From Nymphalis io (Eukaryota > Arthropoda > Insecta > Lepidoptera > Nymphalidae), in contig NC_065888.1 of assembly GCF_905147045.1 (NCBI RefSeq), positions 6,205,001-6,269,000 of the forward strand: 64,000 nt of DNA. The letters are read 5' to 3'. Below, in pieces: positions 1 to 12,164 of the stretch (positions within the stretch are counted from its first letter, which is position 1; every line of letters begins with the position of its first letter). The translations under genes were made by a program, and so were the position numbers. The notes under the pieces are model-generated. The model had not been told where the DNA came from. It ran no database searches and saw only the letters and a program-made list of their open reading frames with translations.

Positions 1-1003
1 TCAAATTGTTTTTTTTTATATATTGTTACCTTTACTTTGACTTCAGATCTAATGAGGCTACTATCTAATGTTAGCTAGAGTTTTAAGACCTTTTGTTTTT
101 GAAGTTATGATAAAAAAAAGATACGAAATTATGCGACCGAAGGACAGTAGATGATAGTATACAGGTTCAAGGCGAGCAACGCATAAGCAACTTGCTTTCT
201 GTAGCAGGTGAGCAACTACCATCAGGTGTCCACCTGATGGTAGTTCTGCACATAAATAATACCCAAATCTTCTATCACCACCAATTTCCTTTTAATACTT
301 TTAATCGTCGTACAATTGCTTTTCAATAATAATCACTGGCGGTAAACTTTTGTTTAAACTGCATTACACAATTTTTTTTTATAGAATCTCCAACAAGGAA
401 TATACATCACAATAGAGTCATATGTCTTAATTATAGAAAATCACAGCACAAATTATAAATAACAAAATTGAAATGTAAAATATAACACGTCAAAAATGGT
501 AATTTAAGAACTAAAAATAATATTTTTTTCTTTGATTAAGTAAAAAAATTAAAATTAATAAAAAGACAAATAGAATGTAAAATTAAATAGATAAGTTTAT
601 TTTAAAAATTATATATATTTTTAATAATGTAATAAAAATCTGTTCTGAAGTTTTGTTACGATTATAGCAGTATAAATGTTATATAAGAATATTTGCTGTC
701 ATACACAATTTTTTGCCATATCAAAATCAAAATACGCAATGATTTTCATTTATAACCTTGTATATCAAATATTATTTCAATTTATGCGGAAGAAGTACGC
801 TGCCGGAATACTGAGAGACTGCAGTTATATCCGTATAATGAAAATATAATATCAATTATATACCTGGGGACTTTCTAATAAATTTGTTATACACTCGACT
901 TTCTAAAACAGAAACATTTATCCACTAAATATAATTGCAAGTCCTTATATCTATTTTTTTGCAATGAAAAATTATTGAAATCTTTGCTGTCATAATTTAA
1001 TGA
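1..1003. other. AT-rich noncoding DNA
   Basis: No open frame of coding quality and no full repeat is visible here. The one distinct structure is the perfect palindrome at 214-245, described separately. The rest is A/T-rich sequence with homopolymer runs. Confidence 0.6.
214..245. repeat. Perfect 15-bp inverted repeat made of the SINE-A/LINE tail motif
   Basis: Arms 214-228 and 231-245 are exact reverse complements separated by 2 bases. Each arm contains 'accatcaggtg', the core of the 3' tail shared by SINE-A and the LINE at 50.2-53.0 kb. It looks like two tail ends placed head to head. No remaining SINE body is visible on either side. Confidence 0.85.
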
Positions 1004-1293
1004 TTTTTTTTTTATAGTATAGGTAGGTGGACGAGCATATATATATACCCAATATATACCACTTGATGGTAAGTGGTCACCAACGCCCATAGACATTGGC
1101 ATTGTAAGAAATGTTAACTATCGCTTACATCGTCAATGTTCCACCAACCGTGGGAACCAAGATGGTGCCTGTAATTACTCTGGCTCACTCACCCTTCAAA
1201 CCGGAACACAACAATACCAAGTACTGCTGTTTTGCGATATAATATCTGATGAATTTAGGTACCAACCTACCCAGACGAGCTTGCATAAAGCAG
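1004..1293 (-). mobile_element. SINE-A copy, near full length
   Basis: On the plus strand it begins with the poly(T) tail, followed by 'ggtaggtggacgagcatat', the 'cacttgatggtaagtggtc' tail motif and the body ('cactcacccttcaaaccgg'), ending at 'ccagacgagcttgca'. Sense is minus. Small differences from the other copies and a short AT insertion near 1040 indicate decay. Any open frame across it is chance. Confidence 0.85.
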
Positions 1294-3521
1294 TAAAAAT
1301 CTATGTAAGACCTTTAAAAATATAACACTTGGTCTATTGCTGTTTATTGGCGAAGGTTATTTTTTTACCCAGAGAATTGGAATTGCAACCCAATGGAGAA
1401 ATGTTGCTAGCATTCTTGCCATCATTCCATGAAGTCATGATGTTACCAGTTATAGCTTTTTTTATTTTCTTACATCCTAATTGATTTAAAAACTCTATTT
1501 TCAATGTTTCGTCAATTAAACTGTGAAAACTAAAAGTGTATTGCAAAAAAGGCAACGATCCAATCAACCGTTAATTTATATATAAATCTAAATATAATAA
1601 TTCATAGCTGGTACATAAAACAAGTCTCTGAGGAAGTCTAAATAAGTTCGTGGAATAAATTTTCCAACGCCGCAGTATTTGATTCTTAGCAAACACTGCA
1701 TTAATTTGCCGAGAGGAATTAAAACTGACGTCAACTTGTTTGCGGAATTTGAAATATGAGTTTGATGGTTTCACTAATTACTTTTTCTTTTTTTTTTAAG
1801 TTTTGTTATAATATATAAATATGCACTTAATTAATAGACGACATAAATTTGTTATATATAACACATCAATGCATACGCTATTCTATGGGTAATATCATAC
1901 ATAACACTATCAAACCCCCTCTAATATGCGGGCGAAGCTGCGGGCGAAAACTAGAATAAAATATTTAAATTAGTACAGCGGTAGTATAGAATAAAAAGTG
2001 ATAGTTTTGGTTTTTGAAACTCACAAACACCCATAGTAAAAATACATTTCTTTTGAAATCTCAGACAGACACTACAATTTTATTTATTTGTATAGAATCC
2101 ATTTATTTTTTAATTTAAAAAATAATAGCTTAAAAAAAGGCTTAATAATGAAATGATTATATAAGTTTTTGGTACATATTTCCATATAATTCCATAAGCT
2201 TGCATTATCTCATATCAACATTTAATATGTGAAATCCTTTCAGAATGTTAGCCTGCTCTATTAATTTCATCAAAAACGTAATGCATCCTACGGGAGCAGT
2301 TTAATATGAAGCGTCTACCAATCCTTTTAACGAAAAAACTTCTGCATTTGCTGAATTTTGATAACAATTCGCAAAATGAAATGAAATCTAGTTCGTAGCT
2401 CTGTTCAAACAAATCTCCGGCTCAAAGTTTGCTAACATTAAGAAAACAAAATTAATGTTATTATTCACTCTTTCAGCGTCGGTACGAGATGGGACGTTTT
2501 CAGCATTGTTAGTAAACATGGCGCGTATTTGTTGTCGCGTTACGCATTGTCTTATAATACCATTAAAGTATCTATTCAATGAGTATATATATCTAGCTTT
2601 GCTAATTACATCAAGTAATCAATTTCAATATCATGTTTAAAAACATTTGATAAAGAACGCATTGCTCGGTAAAACATTCATGCAGGTTAAATAATAATTA
2701 AATTGTTTTTAACTAACATTACAAACCGATGGTATCTTTAATTGAATTGCGTAAAATGACAATTGATTCAAAGTTATACGCTCGTAAGATTTGTATAAAT
2801 TATATAATATTTTTTCATATGTAGCTTAATTAAATTTAAAATAATAAGTTTGATTTATCATAAAATTATATTAAATATTTTTTTCATTTATAACCTTGAT
2901 AAGTGTGATTTATCATAAAATTAAATATTATATAAAGCATTTTTTTTTGCATATCACGGAAAAGAGCTGTTAACGAAAATATTTCAATTCTATTGCAGAA
3001 TTTAACATGATTTTGAGATATTACACTTTAATTTTTTAATCCATAAACATAATGTATACTTACACACTCGTACCCCTATTTTACTTTGCTTATGTGGCTA
3101 CTAATTATTTTCTAAAATATATTAGGAAACTGATTTTAAAATTTGAGTTACAATCTAATTTTTAAGACTGAATATAAGAGATCTCCAAAACAAATGCTAA
3201 ATGGAGGAAATTGCTTGACACGTCAAGGATAGTGAACGTTCCAGGGGTGTTTTGGAATGTAAGCCATGCAAAGTGCCCCAAGGAGCTGCAGTCACGATCA
3301 ACATTTATTGTACTTGTTTCGAGATCTAGATTTATTTCTTTGTATCGGACAAATAAATAAATCCAGTTATTCTTTGTTTCTTCTCACATGGTTCAATTCA
3401 TAAATTTAATCAATTTATAGTCAAATAAATAACTTGACACGCTTGGGTGAGAGGCATGGGGCGCAGATGATAAGTATCTTATATGTTAAGTCAAATTTCA
3501 TCTATTTCCGGTTTGTAGTTT
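1294..3521. other. AT-rich noncoding DNA
   Basis: No supportable gene. A short piece near 1928-1952 ('gcgggcgaagctgcgggcg') resembles the G+C-rich motif found in common lepidopteran repeats (compare Repeat E). Opposed short open frames around 2390-2640 on both strands lack any recognisable domain. Slightly GC-richer sequence at 3210-3305 is unassigned. Confidence 0.5.
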
Positions 3522-3814
3522 ACTGGTGATAGAGCTTTGTGCAAGCTCGTCTGGGTAGGTACCACCCACTCATCAGATATTCTACCGCAAAACGCCAGTA
3601 CTTGGTCTTGTTGTGTTCCGGTTTGAAGTGTGAGTGAGCCAGTGTAATTACAGACACAAAATACATAACATCATAATTATCAAGGGTGGCAGCGCCATGG
3701 TGACGTAAGCGATGGTTAACATTTCTTACAATGCCAATGTCTATGGGCGTTGATGACCACTTACCATCAGGTGGCCCATATGCTCGTCTGCCTTTCTAAT
3801 CTATATAAAAAAAA
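3522..3814 (+). mobile_element. SINE-A copy, full length with poly(A)
   Basis: Starts at 'actggtgatagagctttgtg', continues with 'aagctcgtctgggtaggta', contains 'gtgagtgagccagtgtaatt', and ends with 'cttaccatcaggtggccc' and an A-rich tail at 3807-3814. Immediately downstream is a piece of Repeat E, so the SINE probably landed in or next to that older repeat. Confidence 0.88.
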
Positions 3815-3882
3815 GTTTTTGCGTGAAAGAGTAACACATATGCATCCATTCTCACAAACTTTTACGTTTATAATATTAGATA
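3815..3882 (+). repeat. Repeat E, 3' end fragment
   Basis: The fragment carries 'gcgtgaaagagtaacaca' and ends in 'acgtttataatattagat'. The same order of motifs recurs at 24.2-24.4 kb and 38.1-38.3 kb. It is directly abutted by the poly(A) tail of the preceding SINE-A. Confidence 0.6.
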
Positions 3883-4409
3883 ACCAACCCCGTTTTTGCG
3901 CTACTGAGATATGGGTTCCCACTCGTTCTACTTTTGAACTAATGAGATATAAGCTTTCGTTAGCTGATTTATTCGCCTGTACTTGGCCAATGCATCGAAC
4001 AACACGTCTACCGTTTTCACGAATATGTACGAAAGTACTGGCTTAAATTACAAAATGTTAATGACAATATATATCTAAACAAAATCATAAAATTAATATA
4101 TTTTATTTATTTTTATAAGGATTACTTCATTGTAATCACTTGAATTAATTCTTCGTTATGTTTATTTTTTCCTTTTTAAAGACACAAAAATAGTCATTTA
4201 AAAGCACATTTTTGAAGTATACAAATCTATCATAGATAGTTTTCATATCTCAAAACAATCACAATCACAAATATAAACTAAAATAAAATAAATGTTTCAT
4301 ATAAACCGGATTAGTAGTTTTTGCGTGAAATCCGAAAAAACAAACAACACCTTATAATATCAGCATGATGAGTAAAAATACAGATATAATTTGAGTTTTA
4401 AAGCAAAAA
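3883..4409. other. AT-rich noncoding DNA
   Basis: Nothing coding. The motif 'gtagtttttgcgtgaaatcc' near 4313-4332 echoes the start of the Repeat E fragment at 3815 and may be another scrap of it. Confidence 0.45.
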
Positions 4410-4676
4410 AAAGTAACAATCTGTAAAATGTCCCACTGCTGGGCTAAGGTCTTCTCTCTTTGTTGAGTAAAAAGTTTGGAAGTTACTCCACCACTCTGCT
4501 CAATACAAGTTGATACACGTGGCAGATTTTCGTCCACCACTCACAGATCCTCCTCCACTGCCGAGCACGAAATGGATTATAAACACAAATTAAGCACATG
4601 AAAATTCAGTGTCCCGATTTGAACTCGGTATCGTCGGTTACGATTCTTTTCATCTAACGCTGCGCCATCACGACTT
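4410..4676 (-). mobile_element. SINE-B (tRNA-derived) copy, decayed
   Basis: On the plus strand the tail comes first ('tgtcccactgctgggctaag') and the tRNA-like head comes last. The inverted B-box region 'ccgatttgaactcgg' precedes the inverted A-box region 'ctaacgctgcgccatcac'. Sense is minus. It is well diverged from the better copies at 35.9 and 54.8 kb, so it is an older insertion. Confidence 0.8.
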
Positions 4677-7020
4677 AAAATATGTATAAACATTATAATA
4701 ATAAACCACTGCTGTAGTTTCTATTTTAATGTTATTGCTATTGTTTTATTGTTTCAAACTATGTGCAGTGCGACATTCAGCCTCGAGCGGTCATATTCAC
4801 TTTAAAATATTGCAGTAGGAACTTGTGTTTTCTATTTTATTCAGAGGACATTGGATATGGAGTTATAATTGGTAAACCTCTATTGGCCGATGGTATACGA
4901 AGCGCCTAGCAATGTTATTCTTAGGTTTGATTCAGTGTTAAGTTCTACGCAATCGCCTAACATTGTCTAGCCTAATTAAAACATATTATTTATATTTTAT
5001 GTATAATAAAGTAAATATAGAATTATGTAAGAACAAACTCGAAATACACAACGAAACACGATCGTAAGATCTCAAAAAGTGATATGCGACATATACTAAA
5101 ATAATTATAATATTTAAAGGATACATTGTACACAATAATGAGCCATTACAGATTAACACTACTAAGGTTTAATCATTAGTTTAATTAAAATCAGTATTTA
5201 TAAGTATTGATACACAGATAAAAAATACAACCTGTAATAAAGATCGTTGTCTATAGACACAAAATGGGGGCACCATTTTATTTAACGAATACATTACATT
5301 TTCTATTGTAGAGTAAAATAGAAATTTCTGGAATATTGCAATTCTTAATAAAACAAAAGTGTATCCATATGAGATTTCTCCAAAATACTGACTGAATTTA
5401 TAAATTATAATATAGTGAATATTTCATTTTATTTCTTACTTTATGTTTTATCATTTAGCTTAAGAAAAATGTAAAAACTTTTTACGTATAATACTATAAT
5501 TATGTAAGATTTATCGTTGAGTGTAACATGTATTTGAGTAGTTTTATGTATTAACTTTAATGCTATATAAAAACTTTTATTTCAATTTGACTCTACATAC
5601 ATATTATGTTAAACTCTATATATATAATATTATATTAAATTCTCTACATATATATTATGTTACCATTAACAATGTTATGTCAAAAAAATAAATATGCCTT
5701 TGTTAAATCCGAGAGTGAGGGCCAAATAATTTTACTAAAAAATAAACTGAAACTGAATATAAAATCAATTTAAAAAGCCAATTTAAGTGTTCTTATTTAA
5801 AATACTGATCCATTTTGATATTTTCAAAGACCGCTCCTGTTATCCGGATATAAGATGGGGCCCTTCTCTTCATTACCAGAAAATTAGCGATAGTCCATTA
5901 GATCTCTTGGTATTATGAAGACTTATTTCAGATAATCAATGAAGACAAATATAAAGCTAAATCTTCTCTATAAAATAAAATATCGGTAGCAGCCGATAAT
6001 CACTATTTTAGATACACTTTTTTTAAGATTTCTACAAAATCTTCCATAAGCTGGCCACCTTTTTTATTCATTGGTAATTTTGGATAAGAATTGGGATGCT
6101 CTCAGTGATCTTAAGACCGGCTTATGTGAAATCCTTACCCACTAAAACCCTTGCGATGACCGTCTTGGGCACGGATTATAGAGGCTACGGAATCGTTAAT
6201 ACAAACATCGTGTGTCCACCAGTCCACGAAATGATATTGGATGAACATCGATTGATAGGAAGGAGCTAGCTAATATGTTAATAATTTTAAATATGTTAAA
6301 GTGCTATAATAATGTAGGTCAATATTTTCGAACATTAGAAAGCTGTGCGAAAGGTTGATTACACACTGTGGAACTAAAAGACGGATGCTTCAATCGAGAA
6401 TTTTGTGATGTTCCACGGCAATGTTTTTTCGTCGTTTTATAAAAATGTGTTATCCAGGGTTTAACTGTCTACATTTTAGATGAAGTAATAGTTAAAACAA
6501 TAAAATCTGTCGGTTATTTTAAAGAGGTCGATTACTTTTAGTCAAAGTAAAGTAGTAGAAGTTCAAATTCAGTCGTATAAAGCTATTTATGCTGGGAAAC
6601 TAAGTTGAGCTAAAAGAAAATTATGACAATCATTAAGGTTTTTTACCCTAATCTTTAAAAGTAAAATAATACAAGAGTAGTACACTTTTGTATTATTTTA
6701 CTTTTTATCCACTAAATATTTGATATAATATGGTGACGTAACAGCAGCAAAAAGACGTAGGATTTGCCTCTACTCGACCTCTCTACACAAGACGCCTTTA
6801 AACATGCCCTGTGTCTTATAATTACACTACTAATAAAGAACCGTCATACAGCCGTCCGGTTCAAGCTGCCATGTCGGTTGTAATTTGTACCGAATTGAAA
6901 TGTAAATGTATTCCTATGTTAATGTATTCGATTAATTGCGGACAGATTATACACCGCTTGGTTTTAATTAAAGTAAGATTAGACGTTTTACATTCGCTTT
7001 GACATCAGTAGTTTCATTTT
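4677..7020. other. AT-rich noncoding DNA
   Basis: No gene. The stretches at 5820-6260 and 6300-6560 are less AT-biased than their surroundings and carry no repeat I recognise. They could be old transposon remains or conserved noncoding DNA. A hairpin at 6657-6705 is listed separately. Confidence 0.45.
6657..6705. repeat. Hairpin, perfect 18-bp arms
   Basis: Arms 6657-6674 and 6688-6705 are exact reverse complements around a 13-base loop. The arms are AT-rich ('aaaagtaaaataatacaa'). Confidence 0.8.
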
Positions 7021-7307
7021 TGTTTTTTATTTTTATTTATTTATTAGATCACCAACAAAGTACACACAGATACATGATAGCACACAGTTCATAAAATAAA
7101 AAATAAAAGAAGTGGTACCTCAATTACAGGTGATAATTGCATGAACAATAAGGCAACATATACATTATAGCACAAAAAAAACAAATAAAAGACAAATCAA
7201 AATTTCAAGTTACAAAAAAAACAAATATGAACAAAACTTTAATAAACTAAAATAAAAATAATAATGGAAACTATGGATACTTAATTATTACTTATTAATG
7301 GCATTAT
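7021..7307 (-). mobile_element. Probable 3' untranslated end of the LINE at 7.6-8.5 kb
   Basis: Removing the SINE-B insertion and one copy of its target duplication joins this block to the LINE coding remnant. It is A-rich in plus sense. Its far end, read on the minus strand, is a run of TAAA-like units ('aataaataaataaaaat'), as expected for a LINE tail. The join follows from the target-site duplication. The exact end of the element is inferred. Confidence 0.55.
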
Positions 7308-7626
7308 AATTATGCAGTTGAGATGGCCCAGTGGTGAGAACGCGTGAATCTTAACCGATGATCGTGGGTTCAAGCCCGGGCAAGCACCACTGAATTTTCA
7401 TGTGCTTAATTTGTGATTATAATTCATCTCGTGCTTGACGGTGAAGGAAAACATTGTGAGGAAACCTGCATGTGTCTAATTTCACTGAAATTCTGCCACA
7501 TGTGTATTCCACCAACCCGCATTGGAGCAGCGTGGTGGAATAAGCTCCAAAAACCTTCTCCTCAAAAAGGGAGACGAGGCCTTAGCCCAGCAGTGGGACA
7601 TTCACAGGCTGTTACTTACTTGTTAC
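7308..7626 (+). mobile_element. SINE-B full-length insertion with target-site duplication
   Basis: The tRNA-like head has an A box ('gatggcccagtggtgagaac') and a B box ('gggttcaagcccgggcaa'). The tail is 'gcccagcagtgggacattc' plus 'aggctgttac'. The 13-bp sequence 'ttaatggcattat' at 7295-7307 is repeated at 7627-7639, which marks the insertion. The element split an older LINE at the end of its ORF. Confidence 0.9.
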
Positions 7627-8478
7627 TTAATGGCATTATGGAACGTCTAAATTTAAGTATATTGTTGGTTAAAATGTTTATATCCTTGCCCATATCTACG
7701 CAATTATAGGTCCTTATAATTCTATTTATAGGTGAAAAATGTCCTAGGTTCGATTTTGAAACTTTAGTTTTAAACAATTTACGCCTGTTCAAGCGTAAGC
7801 ATTTTGTGAGCGCGGAATTACAAATAAGTGGCAGTAGTTTTGGACAGTCCAAAATGCCGTTAATGAGTTTATACATAAAAAGACGATCCACCAAGCATCT
7901 TCGATCAGCAAGCAATTTCATTTTAAAATGTATTAACTTATCTTTATAGTTTGGTATTTTTTATCCAACTCGTTTTTATAACATAGATGCCACAAGAAAC
8001 GTTTTTGAACACTTTCTAATCTCTTAGAAGAAACATCATAGAAGGGATTCCAAACAACGCTGCAGTACTCCAGTCCGCTGCGGACAAAAACTTTATATAA
8101 AGTAATTAGGGTGGTTGGGTTTTTTAAGTCCTTAAAATTACGCAATAAATAACCTTAATTTTTAAAAGTCCTCCTACAGATTGTGTCGACATGCAAATGG
8201 AAACGTAATTTATGATCGAGAATGACTCCGAGATGGCGAACCTCACTCTGTTCTCGAAGCGTTGAATTATTTAATTTATATGATCTCTGTAAAATCGTTT
8301 TAAATCTATTGAAGCACACCAACCTACACTTATAAACATTGAGACTGAACTGAACTCATGCCAAGCAATCTAAATCGTCCTGAAGTAAAGCCACGTCACT
8401 GGGCAAAGAAATGGTTCGAAAGAATTTAAGATCATCTGCAAATAGCATGAAACTGGAATTCGTGAAGCAAACATTTAT
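7627..8478 (-). pseudogene. Decayed non-LTR reverse transcriptase, C-terminal half (jockey/CR1-like)
   Basis: Reading the minus strand from about 8478 gives a partial reverse transcriptase. A 'SSFMLFADDLKFF' segment contains the FADD form of the catalytic motif. It is followed by 'HLGVILDHKLRF' and then by the thumb-like 'LYKVFVRSGLEYCSVVWNP...ESVQKRFLW'. A C-terminal 'LFMYKLINGILDCPKLL' region ends just inside the SINE-B target site. At least two in-frame stops interrupt it, one shortly after FADD and one before the thumb, and another break falls near 7925. The endonuclease and the fingers/palm upstream of FADD are absent, so this is a 5'-truncated, inactive copy. The non-LTR class is clear. 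The clade is inferred from overall resemblance. Confidence 0.85.
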
Positions 8479-8615
8479 ACCTTATATTATTACTTTTTAT
8501 AGCTATTATTTGCAAAATATAAATCATAATTAGTTAGTAATAATAAAAAAAAAATTAAAACACAATTCACCTCACAATCACCGCACAGCCTAAGCTATAA
8601 AGCTGAATATTATAC

Positions 8616-8813
8616 GTCAACCATCGCTTACATAGCCAATGCGCCACCAACCTTGGGAACTAAGATGTTATATCCCTTGTGCCTGTTTTTACACTGGCTC
8701 ACTCACCCTTCAAACCGGAACACAACAAAAACAAGTACTGCTGTTTTGTGGTAGAATAGTGGTGAGTGGGTGGTACCTAGCCAGACGAGCTTGCACAAAG
8801 CCCTACCACCAGT
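8616..8813 (-). mobile_element. SINE-A copy lacking its 3' tail
   Basis: Plus-strand sequence starts mid-element at 'caaccatcgcttacatag' and runs to 'agccctaccaccagt'. The sense 3' part (poly(A) and the 'ccatcaggtgg' motif) is missing. LINE-driven copies normally lose the 5' end, so a later deletion is likely. Confidence 0.85.
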
Positions 8814-8817
8814 CAGA

Positions 8818-8905
8818 TGATTATGAGAGTGAGAAGATAAAGAATGCACCAATGCCTGCGCACATTACTCATGTGTAGCACTATAATATATCCTGTAATG
8901 TTCCC
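8818..8905 (+). mobile_element. SINE-C fragment
   Basis: The order 'gattatgagagtgagaa', 'gcctgcgcacattactc', 'gcactataatatatcctg' matches the 3' third of SINE-C at 13.8 and 39.8 kb. It touches the preceding SINE-A, so the two elements are joined at or near a break. Confidence 0.6.
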
Positions 8906-9690
8906 CAGTCTATCATATTCATATTTATAATAATGATAGTAATTATAACTAATAATTAAAACTTACTAACACTAAAAATGTTGTATAATTTATTAAGTTT
9001 CTGAAGTGAGAACTGTATTTGCGATCTAAAGCGACTCCTTAGCAAACAAGAAATTTCTTAATTCAGTTTGTTAGTTTCCGATAGTCGTTAGTTACTGAAA
9101 TCCACAACTCAATTAAACTTTAAAGGCTCTTGATGGGAGCCTTAATGAAAACAACGCTACGATGTTTTGGTGGAGCAATATATACCTTAACACAATTAAA
9201 TAAATGTTTTTATAGCTTAATACGACTAGACTAGATGTTAATATATATATGTTACAAGGACCTGTAATATTGTACCTCTCGTCAATGTTAATTATAATTT
9301 CATTTACGCAACTAATATAATATTCCTTATATATATTATTATTAACTTACGTTGGTTAACGTTTTATATCATAATACTAATACTTATATATAAAATGTTA
9401 TACATGTGAAAAAAATATTGACACTCATAAATCAGAAAATATATAATAAATCATGGCCACATATACTTATATTTATTTATTGGAGAAGCATTATTCGCAA
9501 CAATATCTTTATTAGTTGTCATAGGCTTTATATTGGATGAAATGCAAGCGAAAACAAATAAGCTTCCAAGCAATTTTAAAATAATAACTTCAGTACACTT
9601 TAAACAAACGAATTATTGACATACAAAATATTACAATTTATATAACTAAATACAAAAACAGTAGGTTCGCAACAGCAGGGTATCCTCAAT
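8906..9690. other. AT-rich noncoding DNA
   Basis: No gene or recognisable repeat apart from short AT-dinucleotide runs near 9240. Confidence 0.5.
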
Positions 9691-9857
9691 AGGTCTTGAG
9701 CCTTGGGTTGAGACAAAAAAATGGCGTTTGTCAATTAAGTGAGTTTTGATTATGGAGTATTGATGAATATATGAGTTTTGATTATGAATACTCCGTAATC
9801 AAAACTCACTTAATTGACAAACGCCATTTTTTTGTCTCAACCCAAGGCTCAAGACCT
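9691..9857. repeat. Long foldback: 71-bp inverted arms, one mismatch
   Basis: Arm 9691-9761 and arm 9787-9857 are reverse complements at 70 of 71 positions, with a 25-base loop. The only mismatch is near the loop ('tatggagtatt' against 'aatactccgta'). The loop contains another copy of part of the arm ('gagttttgattatg'). Each arm includes 'tcttgagccttgggttgaga' and 'ggcgtttgtcaattaagtg'. No terminal motif, coding sequence or clear target duplication was seen. A transcript would fold into a long near-perfect double-stranded stem. Confidence 0.92.
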
Positions 9858-12164
9858 AGCCTTATTCTGATTGATTGTTTTTATGATCAAAATCGAATAA
9901 CATCTAAATTAAAATTGAATTATGAATAAATATATTCATAGTACATAAATTAAAAATAACAAAACTAATAACTATATAAATAAATAAGTTACTACATTAG
10001 ATCAGTCCATATATATGTACATATACTCGATACCGAATTTTACATATACAAGTAATATACATTTATTTAATTTTGCATTAACAATATCATTAAGATATGA
10101 TAAATTACTTGCAAATAACTCCAACTCACTGTGGTAATACCCTCTTCAAAGGACTAACCGCGTGCTTTAAACAGAAACGCAGTGTCTTTAGTTAATTGTT
10201 ACGTCTTTATATCATGTCTATTTTCTCAACAAGAAGACTTAGAAAGAACCAATTATGTTATATTATTGTTGTATTTGCTAATTAAATATTATTATGGACA
10301 TATAATTATAGTGTTAATAAAAAAACGCGTAGCATGAATGTCATGAGCTACGTCGTAATGGGAGCCATTGTAACAACATCTACGCGGCTACGACTAAACA
10401 TGCCAGTCCCGTGATACTCCAGAAATTAATACCCCAACAAGTATATAAGGGAATAAGTTTTTTTTACTTGAATTTGATCATTGTAATGTTTTGGTAATTC
10501 ATAAAAATTTCAATTCAGTATAGAACTACATATAAACTAAACTGTAATAAGTAACATACGAGAAATGTCATCGAGAAAAAATATATTCTATTTATTTATT
10601 ATTAATATAAATACTAAAATCAATCGTCAATAATTCATAATATTCTTTTCTTTCTTCTTTTATAAATAATCAGCGTTTCTCGCGCACGTTGCTACAGTAT
10701 TCATGAGTTGACAAAGCTAAATTTATTGGACAGTCGCCATCCAAATACATTTAAAACCTCTTAGCGTTGCTTCCGTTTAGGGAAAATATTAACAAGTGAA
10801 ACTATTAGTAATGTTGTAAGGATAAAAGTTATGTTCGTTTTATTCTTAAAAAATCATTTAATTTCTACTTATTAAATTACATAAATATCACAATAATGCC
10901 TTGTAAGTTTTCAGTTGTAAATACACACTCTTATTTATCTTTAATAGTGAACACCCAATACAGGAAGAATTTAACCTTAATATAAAATTGACTAGTTATT
11001 AAGAAAAGTTATAAATTCAGAAATTAGTTGCGTCACACCAAAGCAATGAGTCATTTTATTTCATAAATAAATGGAAAATACCCTAAAAGCTAAAACTAAT
11101 AGAATGTTAATATAGTTTGTTAACACAAAATAATAAACCCAAATAAACGCATTGTTTAAACAATACTTTAAAAGTTTTACTTCTATACTATGTTTATTTT
11201 GTTAAGAAAATGTGTTCCTTTTAATGTCCAATCTGATATGCATTTTATGCGTAAAGCGATTCGTGCAATGCGCTTAGCAAAACCAGATTTAACCGGTTGT
11301 AGAGCTTTGTTTGGGCCTGTCTAGGTAAGTATAACCTACACACAGCAATTTTACAACTGAATATCAATATTATTTCCTTCTGTATTTCAGATTAAAATAA
11401 TTGCAAGAACAAGGTGTATTACATCTTCTTTTCTTACCATGAAAAAGAATGTAAATGTTAAAGATTTTTCTTATTATTGATATATTTACTTATCTTTTGC
11501 TTAAAGTATTTAACATATCTAGTAACTAATAATATTTTACATAAGTGAAAGTTATTAAAACTGTTAAAATTAGTATAAACTAAATAAATCATGTACATGT
11601 TTATTCAGATAATTAATTATTCAACAATCAGTCATATTATTATATAAATGCACACATATATTAAAAAAGAGTAAAATATACTTAAAAATATTTTAAAACT
11701 AAGCATAATATAAATAATAGATAAGTTGCATTTAGAATTCATTTATATTTAATTTTAATATGAATCGCAAAATTAATGTCAGAGCTCGTTAGCTATTTAA
11801 AATTTACGAAGAGAAAATGATAATAATACAGCTGTTGTAAAGTTTAAATTTACCGAACCATTATAAAAACCAGTCGCTACGTTTATTAGCGCTTAACCAG
11901 ACCGAAACAGCAGTACTATTAAAATACTAGACACCATTAGTACTAATGTGTGTAACTAAACTTCAATATTTAATTGTTACATTGATTGTAATTGATTAAA
12001 ACATATCTCTATTTGTTTAAACATTTTAAATATTATTATTATTATTTTATTTTCATTTTTATTTCAATATGAAACATTTTCCTTTTTCTAGAATTTAACA
12101 AAAAAAAAAACCTCACTGTTTTAGTAATGCTTGCATGTTTTCTTTTATTTTAGCCTATTGTTGT
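9858..12164. other. AT-rich noncoding DNA
   Basis: No coding region. The segment 10325-10430 is less AT-rich ('cgcgtagcatgaatgtcat') but unassigned. A weak SINE-A 5' scrap may lie at about 11297-11345 ('ttgtagagctttgtttggg'). Otherwise simple AT-rich sequence. Confidence 0.45.

Noticed and set aside
2388..2640. Opposed open frames on both strands
   Set aside because: Both are about 60 residues, without recognisable motifs; overlapping frames on both strands usually mean chance.
7308..7400. tRNA gene
   Set aside because: A and B boxes are present, but the sequence continues into a SINE body with a target duplication. The same head recurs in many copies (35.9, 54.8 kb and others).
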